A stretch of DNA of 64,000 bases, from NCBI GenBank assembly GCA_030268105.1, contig BSDZ01000094.1, forward strand, positions 5,304,501 through 5,368,500, written 5' to 3'. Source of the stretch: Volvox africanus. Taxonomy: Eukaryota > Chlorophyta > Chlorophyceae > Chlamydomonadales > Volvocaceae. The notes under the pieces were generated by a model, which was not told where the DNA came from, searched no databases, and was given only the letters and a program-made list of their open reading frames with translations. Within the stretch, counting starts at the first letter, position 1; each line of letters starts with the position of its first letter. This document shows, one piece after another, positions 10,712 through 28,735 of this stretch. A program made the position numbers and the translations under genes.

Positions 10712-13700
10712 CTAGTTCTCGCTGCCTGATTGCGCTGCTGCAGCATCAACTTTCTCCGCACCCTCCAGTCGGAGCCGCAACACCACCATCCGGCTGCGCC
10801 GCTTACGCGCGTAAACTTCTGGCCTATGCCGTGCCAGCACACGACCCGCCCGGCGGCCCAAAGCCGCCGCTTCCGCTCCAAGCCGCGGCCCAAACTCCTC
10901 AGCGCGGATTTTAGCCAGGCGACGCTGCTTCGCGAGGAACCTATGGCGCCATGCAAAACACATGGAACAGGCATACCTCGGAAAATCGACCTTTGTCAGC
11001 GCGTTTGATAGCGGTACTTGTATTCGTGCTTATACTCGTACAGTGAACAATCTGTCCATAATATTACGAGTAAGAGAGTTAAGTATTTAAATTGGGAAAC
11101 TGAGAATTCCAAAATGGCCAGACAGTGATAGAAAAATGGCCCACCTGCCAGTAGTTGCCATGTACGACAGCCTCTCAGTCACGCTCCGGAACTGCCGTCG
11201 CTCCTCCCTTTTCCGGCGCAAGTAGTGATCCAGCCGGTCGCCGACAGCTGGATTGTAGCCCGGAACGAACAACTCTGAAACCCGGTTCGCAAGTGGCTGC
11301 TCCGCCGCGGATCGTTCCCACCAACCCACGGATGTGAACTTGTACGGCAGGGCCAGACCTGTCGTACGTGCTGTTGCTGCTTTGTACAGCTCATCTAGGC
11401 TCATGGTCGGTGCAGCGCCGGCTGCAGGCCCGGCCTTGTAGTGGGATCCTCCCATGGGCGGGAAGAACACGTCCTTGATGGCTCCGGTCTTGTACCGGAT
11501 CCAAACCTTAACACCTGCGCCGTACAAACCGTTAGGAAACCATTTCGGGGGATTGCGGCTCATCAGCATCTTCAATTTTTCAGGATATTGATCATCATAA
11601 TCATCCATCCAGAGAATCAGGGAATGAGCCTGGCAGTATCTGGACTATTGGAGACTTGACCCATCCAACTCGCAAGAGGCAAACCGGCAGATACCCCCAT
11701 TCGCACTCACTCCTATACCTTTCCTGTGGCTTTCAGTTGTTCAAGAAACACAAAACACATCAACATGTACAATGTACGATAAGGACCCCTCTTCTACGAG
11801 GGATCATGCACTAACTGCCGTGACACATAAATATATCGGGTTCGTGGCCTTGTGGGTCTTATGTCCCCGCCAGACATCTCACCCCCCACCCTCACCTACG
11901 GCCCCGAGTCGGGTATTGGCCGTTGCCATGCCGTAGTCCAGTCGTTCCGAAAGCGGCCTCAGCGACATCTCGCCCCACTCCCACACCTTGGTCGCCGCCA
12001 TATCGGCCTTCAGACCTGCGTCAAGGCATGTGATGTCATGTGGGTAAACCTTCAAGATCATCATCACCACCATTATAATACTGTATGATGATGATGATGA
12101 TGATGATGATAATAATGATGATAATGATGATGATGATAATGATGATGATGATAATGATAATTATGATAATAATAATATTATTATTAACATCAACAACATA
12201 AAACAAAAACAACACTAATAATAATAATAATATTTCCACAACCCCACGCACTCATCGCATCTCCCCCTTCGCCCCTTTTTCCCTGCCCGCCGTACCAAGC
12301 CGTCCGCTGACAGCCACCCGCACGCCCCTCACGATGTTGTCCACCTCCACCGCCGCCAGAAAGAACCTCTCCACTCGGCCCCAGTTGGCGCCTCCCTCGA
12401 GTGCTGCCGCGACATACAAGGCCGCCGCGGAAGCACTCTGGCGATGAAGGCGCCAAAGCGGAATATGAACCCGAGAAGAACGAGGACTAGTCAACCGGGC
12501 TCTTGAAAAGGGTAGCAGAGTTAGAGAATGGTGCAAAGGTGCAGCATATGGCAACCATCATCTACGGGAGATGGATCAAAGCATCAAAGCAAGTACGAAT
12601 CGACGTATAGTACGGGGTACCAACTGCATGGCAGGGTAGCGACACAAAGCCTACATTTGCCCCTATGCAAAATCATACATACAGCACAAATGTAATATAC
12701 CAGGAATAGGATAGCTTATATGTAGATAGGACATTTATATGTATACGTATTTGTACGTATCGTGGGGTGGCAGGAAGGCCTTATGCTCCGATGTGTAGGG
12801 GCCTTATCCCCTCCCTCTCAGGGGACCCCAAGCAGCATTGAGGGCCGGGAGAGTTGCGTCATCCTGAGCCAATACACACACCCCGCCCTCGTGTCCTCGT
12901 GCCGGCGGGCGTGGGAAAAAGGGAACCCACCAGGGGCTGATGGAAAGGAAGACAGAAAAATCCATTCCCTGCCCACCTGGAAAATGTTGGAGAAGACGAA
13001 CGGCCGGAACTGCACGTTCTGCCCCGCCGCCGCACTGAGCGACTGGTGCAGCAGGGAGGACACCTCCGCTGGTCCAAGCGGGAGGCCCAACTGACCAAGG
13101 CCTAGAAGCGGCTGCGGTGTAGACGCCGCCGCGTCCGGTGGCGAAGCTGACGATTGTGCCGCCGCGGCGGCGGCGGCGGCGGCAGCGTCACTCCCATCCG
13201 GCGGCCGCTGTGTTAGCATTTCCGCGAGCTGCCGCTGCTCTGCTGACAGAAGGGTTAGGGGATCTGGATCTGGTTGCCGCCGCCGGAGTCGTGCACCTGT
13301 CGTGCATTCGTACATGTGAGTCCAGAGAGGCGGCCGCGAGGGGGTGCGAAGGGTAAAAACGAAACAGATGGAGCCTTAGTGGGAAGGGATGACCTCGCAG
13401 CATTATGTGACGAGGTGGTGGTGGTGGTAGTGTGGGGGTGTATACGTGTGCGTGTAAACGGAACCGAGTGTTTTCAAGATATGAGTGCAATTGGCACATG
13501 CGTGTATGTGCAGGGGGGGTCGGGTGGGGTCAGGTGGCGGTTCTCCTCTTAAGGATTCTGTTGGAGTTAGTGAGAAAACCCATATCACCTATAAGCGCAT
13601 AAAGTCAAAACCACACCTGCCGATGTAAGAACCCCAATTTGAGAATCCGGATCAGGTTTTGGAGCCAACGGCCGCGCCACGGCTGCTGCGGCCTGGTCAC

Positions 13701-14071
13701 CCTTGCCCTTCGCGCCGGCCTTGGCGCTCATACCCCGCCCCAGGGCCTGTGTTGGAAACGGGTCGATCGCCGAATAGGCAGAATAGAAGGAAGCAAACAC
13801 CATGCAAGTAAATTGTCGGCCACATTACGTCACACTTATAGCTGTGAGAATTGCGCGATTCGCGGTTTCGGCCCAGTTGCTGATCGGATAGGCGATGCCG
13901 TGCACTCACCGAAATCTGAAGTATCTGACTTGCTCCGCCATAGCTAGTAGATGCTTCCCCCGAAGACCGTAAGGTTCCCTGCTGGCAGCTCGCTGCACCG
14001 AGCAGCTGCTGACCGAACCACGTCCCTCCCGATGGAGCCGCAGGTAAGATTTGAACAAGTGCTCGCCGCAT
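10712..14071 (-). CDS. uS3m: Ribosomal protein uS3, nuclear-encoded, mitochondrial
   Basis: This is a small-subunit ribosomal protein lining the mRNA entry site. Seven exons on the minus strand: 14071-13910, 13746-13617, 13296-12977, 12437-12296, 12015-11896, 11514-11145 and 10940-10712. All phases close to 490 aa. The family is shown by the S3 C-terminal domain spread over exons 4-6: NIVRGVRVAVSGRLG, then EMSLRPLSERLDYGMATANT, then AVGVKVWIRYKTG. These match the bacterial pattern of VSGRL, then LR..IDY..A...T, then G(V/I)KVWI. Exon 1 (MRRALVQILPAAPSGG) is a basic presequence. Plastid rps3 is plastid-encoded in this group and the small mitochondrial genomes carry no ribosomal protein genes, hence the mitochondrial call (inference). 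A KH domain is not obvious; exon 3 is instead Gln/Ala-rich with a poly-Ala run. The protein ends in a long Arg/Lys/Ala-rich tail (RRAGRVLARHRPEVYARKRR), much longer than bacterial S3. Confidence 0.8.
12082..12180. repeat. (ATG/ATAATG)n trinucleotide repeat
   Basis: An imperfect ATGATGATAATG array lies in an intron of uS3m, between exons 4 and 5. In the antisense frame it reads as poly-Ile, which is not a gene. Confidence 0.85.
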
Positions 14072-14521
14072 ATCTCTTTGTCAAAACTTAATTTCTAAAA
14101 AAACAGGAATTATAGCGTCCCAAAACGTGGCTGCGACGATGATAACGGAGGTGCATATCCATATCTTGATTTACGAAATCGGCATCATAAACTTCAAGAA
14201 GAGATAAGTGAGAAGTGCGATATGATGGAGTTGCACAGTTGCCTGCCAGGTTGAGTCACAGTTCGGTTGCCGTACGTAAACGGCGACAGGCCGACAGCCA
14301 TCATAATGCATGTAGTTTTGCTACTAGCAAAATCATAGTTGGTATCTGTTATACTGCTGTATTATTACATAAGCGGGAATTTTGAGTAAGTTCGCAAAAA
14401 GAAAGCTCGTTTTATTTACATCCAGGCTGCTGCAATAATCGATTGGCTGCTTTCTTCAGAACTCCATGGCTGAAACTATCGTTTCAACCTGCCAAACTTA
14501 GTAAATACTATTTAGGTGCTG
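14072..14521. promoter_or_regulatory. Divergent promoter region between uS3m and the NEPRO-like gene
   Basis: The two start codons (14071 minus, 14522 plus) lie 450 bases apart with no other coding signal between them, so both promoters should sit here. I see no convincing TATA box. The region is AT-richer than the flanking exons. Confidence 0.45.
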
Positions 14522-19361
<4,840 letters not shown>

Positions 19362-20702
19362 GGAGAGGCGGAAATTTGAACGAAAGGGAGGGACTGGGGG
19401 AGTGGGGGACAGGGTAGGGTAGATGGAAAAACAGATGAGACCGGGCTCATTGCGTCTTAAATGAAAGTGGTGGGAAAGGTATTTTTTTTATGGCAGCCTG
19501 CTTGGCTTGCGGTGAGAACCTTCTCTTATAATGGGGAAAGCTTCTGGAAGAACCTTCACCGACAAAGGGAGAAGGATCGTGTCTGTGGATCAAGCACGTG
19601 AGGCTATGCAAGCTCTGACACCCTGCCATACAAACTTCGGTCCACGACTAAGCTGTCGAACACATAACATTACGACTTTTCGATACGATTATAACCTCAA
19701 TGCTGTGCAGGTTGTGAAGGTCAGTTAAGAAGTACTCATGCTTGGTCATCTACCTAAATGCTGCGACATCCTGCGCATCGACCATGATAGGGTGCGGTAA
19801 GACAGCCAGAGCTGTCACCAGGCGTATGTTGCGTGGGAGTGCTGCGAGACTACGTGATAGCACTCGTGCTGGAATCACAATATAGCTACATGTATCTCCT
19901 GAATACCTCTCGGAACGAGACGCGTACAGTGCGGTGGCCTTTGGATGGCCGTGTTAGGGGACCCCGTGCAACAACCCATAGTGAGCATGCCATGCTTTTC
20001 ATTTCGTTTGACCTTCGTTACATAATCCACGACCATCGGGCAAAGTGATTTCATGTTAGCCAACAGGCTACATACTGAAATTTCTCTGCTGGCAAGATAT
20101 GTTGCCGTGCAAGCAGGTATTACGTAGTTAGCAAGAGTTTAGGATCGGCTGTTTGATAAGGACTTCGGCACCTGTCGGGACCTTATCGTGCGAGCGCTGG
20201 TATAAAGTGGGCGACGGGGGCATCGCCAATATCTCGCACAGACGCAACGATTGATATTTCTTTGTTATCAACTGTAACAAAACGTTTATCCGCAAAATCT
20301 TTAGTGGGCTCTTGCGAAAACTTTGGCAATGCTGTACGAAGGTATGCAGAAGCTTGATTCAACGGCCGTTATGCCACATGAAGAGACATCTAAATATAAC
20401 GACTTTGAGTGCATACTTGAATGATGTGCTGTTGTCATACCTGTCGTTCCTCTGGTTGTCGCCAAGGAACATACTTTGGGCACTTCAAATATGGCTTAAT
20501 TTCCTTGAATAAAGCTTAGGGACCATTTTTAAGGGCTTTAACTGACTACTGGTTTGATCTAAATTTTAGGTCCATTTGTGTTTTCAGACAGGCGTGTGAC
20601 TCCTTCTGAAATTATTCGTTGCAAAGGTAGTCACTACTGCATGTATTAGCTGGAACATATCTTGGGCGTTTAGCGAATTCAACTGCTATTGGGATTGAGA
20701 AG
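19362..20702. other. Spacer between the NEPRO-like gene and SEC1
   Basis: No gene is supported. The stretch should hold the 3' UTR of the NEPRO-like gene and the promoter and 5' UTR of SEC1. A TATAAA word occurs near 20201 but lies 500 bases from the SEC1 ATG. A TGTAA at about 20271 could end the NEPRO-like transcript. Confidence 0.4.
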
Positions 20703-23700
20703 ATGGGTAAGTATTGTAATGTAATCTTTAATATTCTGTGTCAGAGTATTTTGAAACTGCTGGTGAAATAGTGAGATGCAGCTACAGTATTGGTCAGCTG
20801 ACCAGTGTGAGCGAGCCCTGATTATAAAATGCCAGTTTCTCGCCACGGCGTTTCGCTGTGTTTTAACTAAGTATTACTGTGTTGTTTGCGTGCGCATTCA
20901 ATTAGCGTACATCGCACTTTTGACTTTCGCGCCCACGAGCTTTGACTTATGGCTCGGTCATGAATTGCAGAGTCATGCCGGAAAGCAGTCAAGGAACGTA
21001 TCCTGATAGATATGCTAGGAAGCGTGGTGGACAGTGCTGGAAGTGGCTGGAAAGTGCTGATCCTGGACGACTTCACTACGCTCGTACTTTCCTCCACGTT
21101 GCGCATGTCCGATATCCTTGATTGCAATGTCTCTGTCGTCGAGGACCTTGCAAAGAAGCGAGAACCCTTACAGCAGGCCGCTGTGTACTTCATCCAGCCC
21201 AGCCCCCAGAGTATCTCCCGGGTTTTGGAGGATTTTGGGGGCCCGATGGGTACCTCTGGTATCGGGAAGGGTGCAAAGCAGCTGTACCCATCCGTTCACA
21301 TCTTCTTCTCGAACAAGGTCCCAGCGGAAGGTCTCGAAAAGCTGAAGGCAAATCCACGCCTGGTGAAATCCCTCAAAACCCTCAAGGAGTTAAATCTGGA
21401 GTTTCTGACAGTGGACTCCAGGACCATGATCACGGACCATCCAGAGGCGGCTCGCCTGTGAGTTTCGGGACGTGCATTTTTTCCGGGTTGGCTCTTTGAC
21501 CGGGGAGATGGAGCGCCCTTAGATCCGTTGCTGGGAGATCCTTCACCGCTAAGGTTCATCAAAGTAGGGAGGCTGTTCTGCGCGAGGAGGCGGACGTGCA
21601 CTTTGTGGTAGGCTTGGTTCCTGGATGAGGACTAGAGAGTGGCTGTGACCGTACTGCCTTGCCTGTGCATGGGCCAGGAGGGTTTCCGACGGGTGGAGGG
21701 GCAAACTCCAAGTCGGCTGGGGCGATTTGGATCGCATTGGATCTGGGCGCGCAGAAATATAGTATTAGCTGCTGGATGTGTGCTGTTCGCCTTCGCTAGA
21801 AAGCCGAACACACATGGTGATGGCATATGGTGATATGGTGTTGGCATGGGCGCTTTGCATAGCACGAATAGGTGTAGCTGGGACATCTCAATCTTTTGGT
21901 TGTTGCACCTATTGGTGCAATGTCAGTCACCTGCGGTTGATGAGTATAACCCACATGGCAGGTTGCATGTAAAGAATTGGGTTGACAACGTTGACATGGA
22001 AAGGTAAGACACAAAGGTACAGCTAAGGCACAGCTCCCTTCATTTCTTTCGTGTCGTGTCTCTCTCGACAGGCTTCTAGGCGGCGGTGCTGATAGTTCCC
22101 AGTCCGCCATGAAGAAGCAACTCGAAGCCATCGTGTCCCGGTTAGCGACGCTGTTCACGTCATTGAAGGAGTTCCCCGTTGTCAGGTAAGTCTCTGCCCC
22201 GGGGCCACATAGTAAGTCCCTGCCCCGGGCCCCTTCCCCATCGCTTTATCTCTCTATATATAGATATAGATATAGATATAGATATAGATATAGATATAGA
22301 TATAGATATAGATATAGATATAGATATAGATATAGATATATCACCCCAGTAGGCAGTGGGCTTCTCTCATCATGGATGGGCCAGCTGATCCTTTCCCGCC
22401 AGGGGAGAAGCGAAGGGGAAGACCTCATGGGGCAAAACCCGCACGGATGAGGTGGTCACGCCTGCGGAATTGCAGGTACAAAGCGGCGCAGCCGTCGCAG
22501 CCGGGCGACCCCGCGGGCCAAGCTGTGCGCGCGTCGCTCCCGCAGCTACTTGCTCAGCGGTTGTGGGACAGGCTGTCGGGCTTGCAGCGCGCAGGGCAGC
22601 TGCCTAACAAGGTTGGTAAAGGACTCGGTGCTGGACTAGGAATCTTCGGGCGGTGTTGGCGAGGGAACAGCAAAGAGCAGAGAGGAGGGGCCGGCGAGGA
22701 ATTGGGGTTTGCCGGGGCAGGGGGCGTTGTGTGGCCGACGAGGGGCCGACCGCTGGTAAATGTGGGGCTCAACATGTTCCGCGCTATCAGTCCAATTCGT
22801 CGTCGAGACTGTGCGCGGCGTTAGGGGGCTGATGAAATCTCCAGCCAGAGCCCGAAATTGTCGAGTGCGAGATCTGCATTATGCACACTTTAATATGCAT
22901 AAAACCCTTTTGTCGCAGGAGACGTGCGATATGCTCGTGCTGGACCGATCGTACGACCCCGTGGCGCCCTTCATCCATGAGTGGTCGTACGAGGCAATAG
23001 TGTACGACCTCTTACGCATTGAGGGCAACGTTTACAGGTGGGGTCCCGTCCCTTCCGTGTCCGCCGCTACAAGCTCCTGGTGTTTCTGTGAGAAAAGCAG
23101 CGAAAAGAAGGTTGCAACTCGACACCATCAGCAGCAGCAGCAGCAGCAGCGGCATGGCCACATTCGTTCGGTTTACCCAAAATCGGGCCTGAACACTGGC
23201 GAGAGGGCCAGGAAGGCGTTTTACGGATTTGGGGGGAATGGGAAAATGAAAATTTCTACGCCGCGGCACATTGCTTGCCTTATGCACGTCTTCTCTGTTA
23301 CCCAACGCCTAACCCAAATAACCCGACTATGTGAACCGAGTTTGCATGTGCTCCATCCATCCATCCATCCATCCGGGCCCTATTCGCTCGCTTTTTGGGG
23401 CCGCGTTTCACTCCACCCTCTGGGCAGGTACCAGGTGGAGAGCCAGGGCAGCGTCAAGTCGGAGCCAAGAGAAGCGCTACTTGAAGAAAGCGACGATTTG
23501 TGGGTGGAGTTGCGGCACATGTTCATCGCCGACGTTTACACGACGCTACACGACCGCTTCAAGGACTTCCAAAGCAAGAACAAGGCAGTAAAAGCAGTGG
23601 GTAAGGGACTAATGGACTGCTGTCGAAAAAGCTTCTGCTTCTCCTGCTGTTGTTGCTGCATTGTGAAGTCATTAATATATGCGTATGCGGCCGATGCAAG

Positions 23701-26454
23701 GACAGTTCCTCAATACATAAAAAGACGTGTAATTAGAAGACTTCAGGGCTCGTGTCCCTGCTTCATTTGCACTCAGTACTGTGCAACCAATCTCTTTTTG
23801 CGTACAACTACAATCCCCTTTAGTTGCTGCTCGCGCGCTGCCCGCTTCGCTTTCACCAGGTGGGGGCCTTGGCAAGGGCACCGACAGCATGTCGGCCACC
23901 TCCATCCGACAGCTCATCATCGCTCTGCCGCAATATCGGGAGGTGCTCGGTCGCCTGGCCTTGCACATTCAGCTCAGCAGCGAGCTTCGCACCTCCACCA
24001 ATAACCATAATTTAACCGACGTGGGCGAGCTGGAGCAGGACGTCGTGTTGGGGGAGAAAACGTCCAAAGACCTGTTGGCATTTCTCACAGGTAAACAAAG
24101 GTGCAGATCACATCATGGGGGTCGATGAAGCAGGCAGGAAGTGGACTGACATACAGATGTAGAATGCTCTCCTGCCTCATCAACTGACGTAAACGTAAAA
24201 TATTCCAATCTAATCGGTTACTGGACGCCGTGGCCATGCGTACTCCCTGTAAATGGGCCCGTGGCCACGTGATCCGGCCGCAGAGCATCAGTCCAAAATG
24301 GACCCCTCTGTCAAGGTCCGTTTGCTGGCATGCTACCTGGCGACTCATCCAGGCAAATTGGACTACACGAAGCGACAGCAGTGGCAGAAGGTGAACAGTA
24401 TGCCAGTAAAGTAAAGCGATAGAAGGTTATGGGCTGGTCTTTAAGGATGACAAACATAATGCTTGCCGAAAGACCTCACTGCGTGCGGGAAATGCCGCTT
24501 GTGGCCAATAGGCCACAGCAGGTGTCCATCTCAGGACGCCCGTGGTTGGCGTATCGTGCACATTCGCCAACTGCACTTGTCGGGTTGAAGCCAACTTCCC
24601 CCCTCTCGATGACGTGGACGGGAACGGGGCGGGGCAGCGCGCCACAAGCAGCACTTACATGTGCATTCAGCGAAACCCGACATGGTGGCTGGGGCCTGCG
24701 CGTCCGTACGGGGGGCCGCTGCCTCTTGACCTCTCCTCTTCCCGACCTGACTTACCCGGCATTACCCGGCTTCTTGTCTCACTCCCTTTTCCTTCCCCTG
24801 GTGAAAACATCCATCCAGACTGCCGGGCTGACGGGCGAAGACATGGCGGCGCTGTGCGAGGGTCTTAGCAGGCTTGGAGTGCGGGTCACTCGTAAGTGGA
24901 GGGAAGCGCGAAAGAAGAGTGGACTGGAGGGAATGGGTGTTGTGAAGGACAGAGCGGGTCATGATTTCCGTGTAGATGAGGCCACGTGAGTACAGCGTTC
25001 TGATTCGGCTGGAGAACTTTCGATTAAGGACCCAAATACAGCTGGAAGTGCTCACCTTTTGTTCCCCAAAATCAGTCACCTTGTTGAACAGTCGCGCGGG
25101 GAAAGCCGATATCGAACCCAAAGGCGTTTGGACAACCGCTGAGGCGGCCACAATGATCTTTGAAACTGAAGCTGTTGTCAAACCCCACGCTGCCGCGGAA
25201 CCTACACACTCACGCGCTGCAGCCACGCCGTCTGAAGACAGCAAAGGCTTCTTTGGTGGTAAAAAGAAGAACTCTGTCAAGGCCACTCGCAAGAAGCATG
25301 GCGGCGAGGATGAGTTCGCGCTCAACCGCTTCCAACCGCTACTCCACGAAATCGTTGTGGACATGGCGGCAGGGCGGATGAGCGCAGAGGAGTACCCATA
25401 TGTCAGGTGAGGAATATAACCCAAAATCCCTGTGCTTATATACCCTGTGCTTAAACCCCCAAGCATATGCGGTGAGCGTTGGACAGTGACATGTCACTCG
25501 TGTCGAAGCTCCGAAGCTTCGAGACCGGTCCTGGCAGTTGCCCCTCCCCACAGTGCGGTGATTCACACCCTCGGTTTGCTGTGTGCTCTCTTTACTTTCT
25601 TCCTACTGCGTCCTTTGCAGCTTTTCTCTTTATTTCCGTCCGTTGATCTTCCGTAGCACCACATGGTGCTTGTCACCAGTACTGACCGGGTATCTCGCTT
25701 TGCTCCCATTCTCCACGCCACCTCCCCCTGTCGTTTGCCGCACCGCACTCTCAGGCCGCCTTCATCCGAGTCTGGAAGCGAGAATGCCAAGTTGGCGGCG
25801 TCAGCCCGCACGGCGCGTTCGGGTTTGAACTGGGCCCGGCGGAATCAGGACGGGGCAGGTGGCTCGGCAGCGGGGCCCACGGGTCGGAGACTTGTGGTGT
25901 TTATCATCGGGGGCGCCACGAGAGGTGGGAGGAAGATAAAGAAGGAGAAAGAGATAGAGAGAAACAGCAGGGGTCCGGAACAAGTTAAGGACGTACAAGT
26001 TCAGCATTGGGGGACTTTGGCTGTGATCAGAAAAGAAGTGCCAGTTTGCTGCGGTTGGCAGTAGCCACACAGCACCATTCCGCGCTCAAGCTATGCGCAG
26101 GGTTCCCAGCTCGGAATCGGCAATCCGGGAGCCTTCGGTAGTGTTGGGCTAAGCATGGGATTTGCTGGAGCTGCTCAACACTCGGAACGGCTGCCACGTT
26201 TGGGCCTCGTGGGCAGAACTTGCCTCGCCAACCTCTCAGGCTTGCTGCCCGTCGGTCGTGGTTCTCGCGACTCGGTTATAAATGCGGACCGACACATTTC
26301 CCTGTCTGCCTCCCCTGCAGGTGAGATGCGGGTGGCCCACCAGCTCGCGCAGCAGCTAGACCGGGACGTCATCCTAGGCTCCACCAGCGTGGGAGTCCCC
26401 AACACTTTCGTGGACCTGCTGTACAGCATCGCCCCAATGCAAGACAGTTACTAA
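20703..26454 (+). CDS. SEC1: SEC1/KEULE-type SM protein (SNARE regulator)
   Basis: Sec1/Munc18 proteins bind syntaxins and SNARE complexes to drive exocytosis and, in plants, cytokinesis. The twelve exons are 20703-20706, 20971-21457, 22072-22185, 22476-22611, 22919-23037, 23428-23600, 23860-24090, 24284-24390, 24819-24891, 25076-25406, 25755-25924 and 26321-26454. They give 692 aa, close to KEULE. Family signatures in order are: WKVLILDDFTTLVLSS, AVYFIQPSPQSISRVLEDFG, LNLEFLTVDSRTMITDHPE, CDMLVLDRSYDPVAPFIHEW, DLWVELRHMFIADVYTTLHD, LVVFIIGGATRGEMRVAHQL and RDVILGSTSVGVPNTFVD. Exon 1 holds only ATGG before GTAAGT, so the protein starts Met-Glu with Glu split across the intron; this rests on the phase fit. 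An earlier acceptor is possible for exon 11, but the one at 25755 keeps the conserved frame and spacing. The exon 10 region is Ala/Lys-rich, as the linker is in other family members. Confidence 0.9.
22250..22340. repeat. (ATAGAT)n hexanucleotide repeat
   Basis: About 14 units of TATAGA lie in the intron between SEC1 exons 3 and 4. Confidence 0.9.
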
Positions 26455-27916
26455 AGGAGCTGAAACAGGAAAGCTAGGGGCAGGGGGGCCTTCGACAGCG
26501 CCGCCACTGGCACACCTGCATTTGCGATAATCAGCGTGGTAGAGTCAAATACATAAGCCCAGTTACGACGTGGCACGTCTGTGTGGCGTGGTATTCGCCT
26601 GGGTCACTGAATGGTTCCCACTGAGGCCTGCTGGTACATTTGCTGGTGCTAGAGCGAGAGCTCAAGGGATTCGGGGAATTGCCATGAGGTCGGCAGAGAG
26701 AGTATGGCTCAGAAAGGGACGGTCGTGTTTGCAAGAAGGCACTGCATGTTTATTGGGACGTTTATTGAGGTGTAGGGGTTGCAGCAATTGTTGTACATCG
26801 TGATGCTAGTGTTGTGGTAAACAGTGGCGGAGGCGATGGTTGTAGGATAACCCCACATTGGCCAGGGCCGGAGTAACTAGGAGGTAGTTCCTCGGGCTTT
26901 TACCGCCGCCTCTCCTACCAGATCAGACGTGTTGTGAAGCGAGTACTCCACTTCTGGAGCTCTTCCTGGATCCTGAAACTCATAGGTTAGCTTACAGAGG
27001 GTTGTGGTAATTTTGATACAAGAGAGGCGGTGTGCTAAGATAGGCGGAACTTCATGCTCCATTGCAATTCTTTGCAAAAAAACATAATTCCATAGCATCA
27101 TGACCACCCTCACGTTGCCAAACCGTGACGCTTTGCAGTATTAATCGGGAATCACAAAGGAAAAAAAGCCGTCAAGAGAAACGGGCACCTCGAAACAAAA
27201 ATCAAAAGGTCCTGTTCCCCCAAACAGAAAGAACGAGGGAAATAAAAACGATAATTGCATCAACCGCCATCAACTGTCATCAACCGTACAATCTGGTGCA
27301 GATTTCGCAACATAAATCCACTGTTTGTCCACATTACGCAGGGGGGCAAATGTATGGGAAACCCTGCACTGCAGTTTAGGACAATCAGGAGTGCAACATA
27401 CATGCACGTTCACCCGCCGAGGTACATGACCATAAGCCTTCCGCCTGCAGTAACGTCATCACCATTATTGACACGAGGTGCGCACACACATCTGCGAGGC
27501 ACAAACCTCCCACGCATTATTTGTCTACTGCTGCAATTGGTGCTAACCTCCGCCATTCAAGAAGAGCAACGATAAGCAATCACTGACAGCAGCAGCAAAG
27601 CCCGCGTCGTGCAGTCCCGCATCAAGGTTATCTGTCCTCAGGAAGTTAATTCCTTGACGGCATCAAATTCGTTGTCAAATTGCATAGTCTACTGCCGACT
27701 CATGAAATGCTACCAGAACTCCTCTTGTCGTTATGCATTACATACACTTGTGTTCAGGCACGACTGTTATGGCACGACTAATTTACCCCTGGAGTTCCAG
27801 GTTCTACCCCGTCCGAGAGCTGGCCAAAGACCCTAACGTTAAGGGCAGGGTGCCCCCATGTCGATGGACAGTGACGACCCCAATTAAAGTGACCTGCGAG
27901 CTGACCAGTAGCGGAG

Positions 27917-28080
27917 TTGACGCCTTAGTTGATTCGACAGATTCCGCTGGATGCTGGTGGTGGGTGCTGAACCTGGGAAAACCACTGATTTCGGAGAAGT
28001 CGGCATGGGAGACTGGATGAGGGTGCCCCGAAACACCGGGGAAGGTAGGGACTGCCAGGTTAGTGGCCACGGGTGATGTA
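27917..28080. repeat. Dispersed 164-bp repeat, copy 2
   Basis: It matches 5097-5260 end to end with about two substitutions. Here it forms the end of a longer open frame (27733-28020). The upstream 120 bases, including the palindrome CCCTAACGTTAAGGG at about 27831, are absent next to copy 1, so copy 2 may be the more complete element. Confidence 0.85.
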
Positions 28081-28673
28081 CTCCTACACATACACACTCT
28101 CTTTCCTTCTATCCAGCAAACAACTCTTTCCTAGAGGCATTTAAAAGCGACCGAGCAAGAATACTTTCTTGCATTTCGGTCTCCACCCAAAGAGAATAAT
28201 GACTAATCATGCAAATGACTTTTGCATGCTGTTGCACACTGCAATGTCCACGCACGCACACTACTGCCTGGAAATCAGCAATGACGAACATATCAGATAT
28301 ACCGGTCGAAAAGTAGTGAAAGCCAGTGGATAAAAGGTGGCCTAAAAGCCCACGACAAAGTAAAATCCCAAGCAAGCATATAACGTTGCTAGGCCTCAAA
28401 CCGATGGGAGAGAATTCCATACGCACCTCCCTAAGGAGGGCGGCAATGTTGACGCATAATGTAGGTCAAGGTAACGTTAATCCTGCCTGACATCTCAGCA
28501 ACGCATGCAGAAGTTATGCAGGTAGTCTACTTGCTTTCCCTGGTTTAAAAAATTGGGATGTGTCCCGCATGAATAGAATGATTCCCAAGACTCCAATAGG
28601 CCCGCACCGTTACTTCGTTTATTCATTGCGCACCGCCACAATACCTAGTGGCGACTGGCCCTTGTTATTGTTC

Positions 28674-28674
<1 letters not shown>

Positions 28675-28719
<45 letters not shown>

Positions 28720-28735
28720 GTGGTGGTGGTGGCAG
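28675..28735. repeat. (CTG)n(GTG)n trinucleotide tract
   Basis: About 14 CTG units pass directly into GGT/GTG units in intergenic sequence. Confidence 0.9.

Noticed and set aside
11518..11608. Start of the uS3m exon at an upstream MDDYDDQYPEK
   Set aside because: The family frame AVG-VKVWIRY is reached in phase only from the acceptor at 11514; the upstream part is intron.
12036..12251. Poly-isoleucine ORF
   Set aside because: It is a translation of the ATGATA microsatellite in a uS3m intron.
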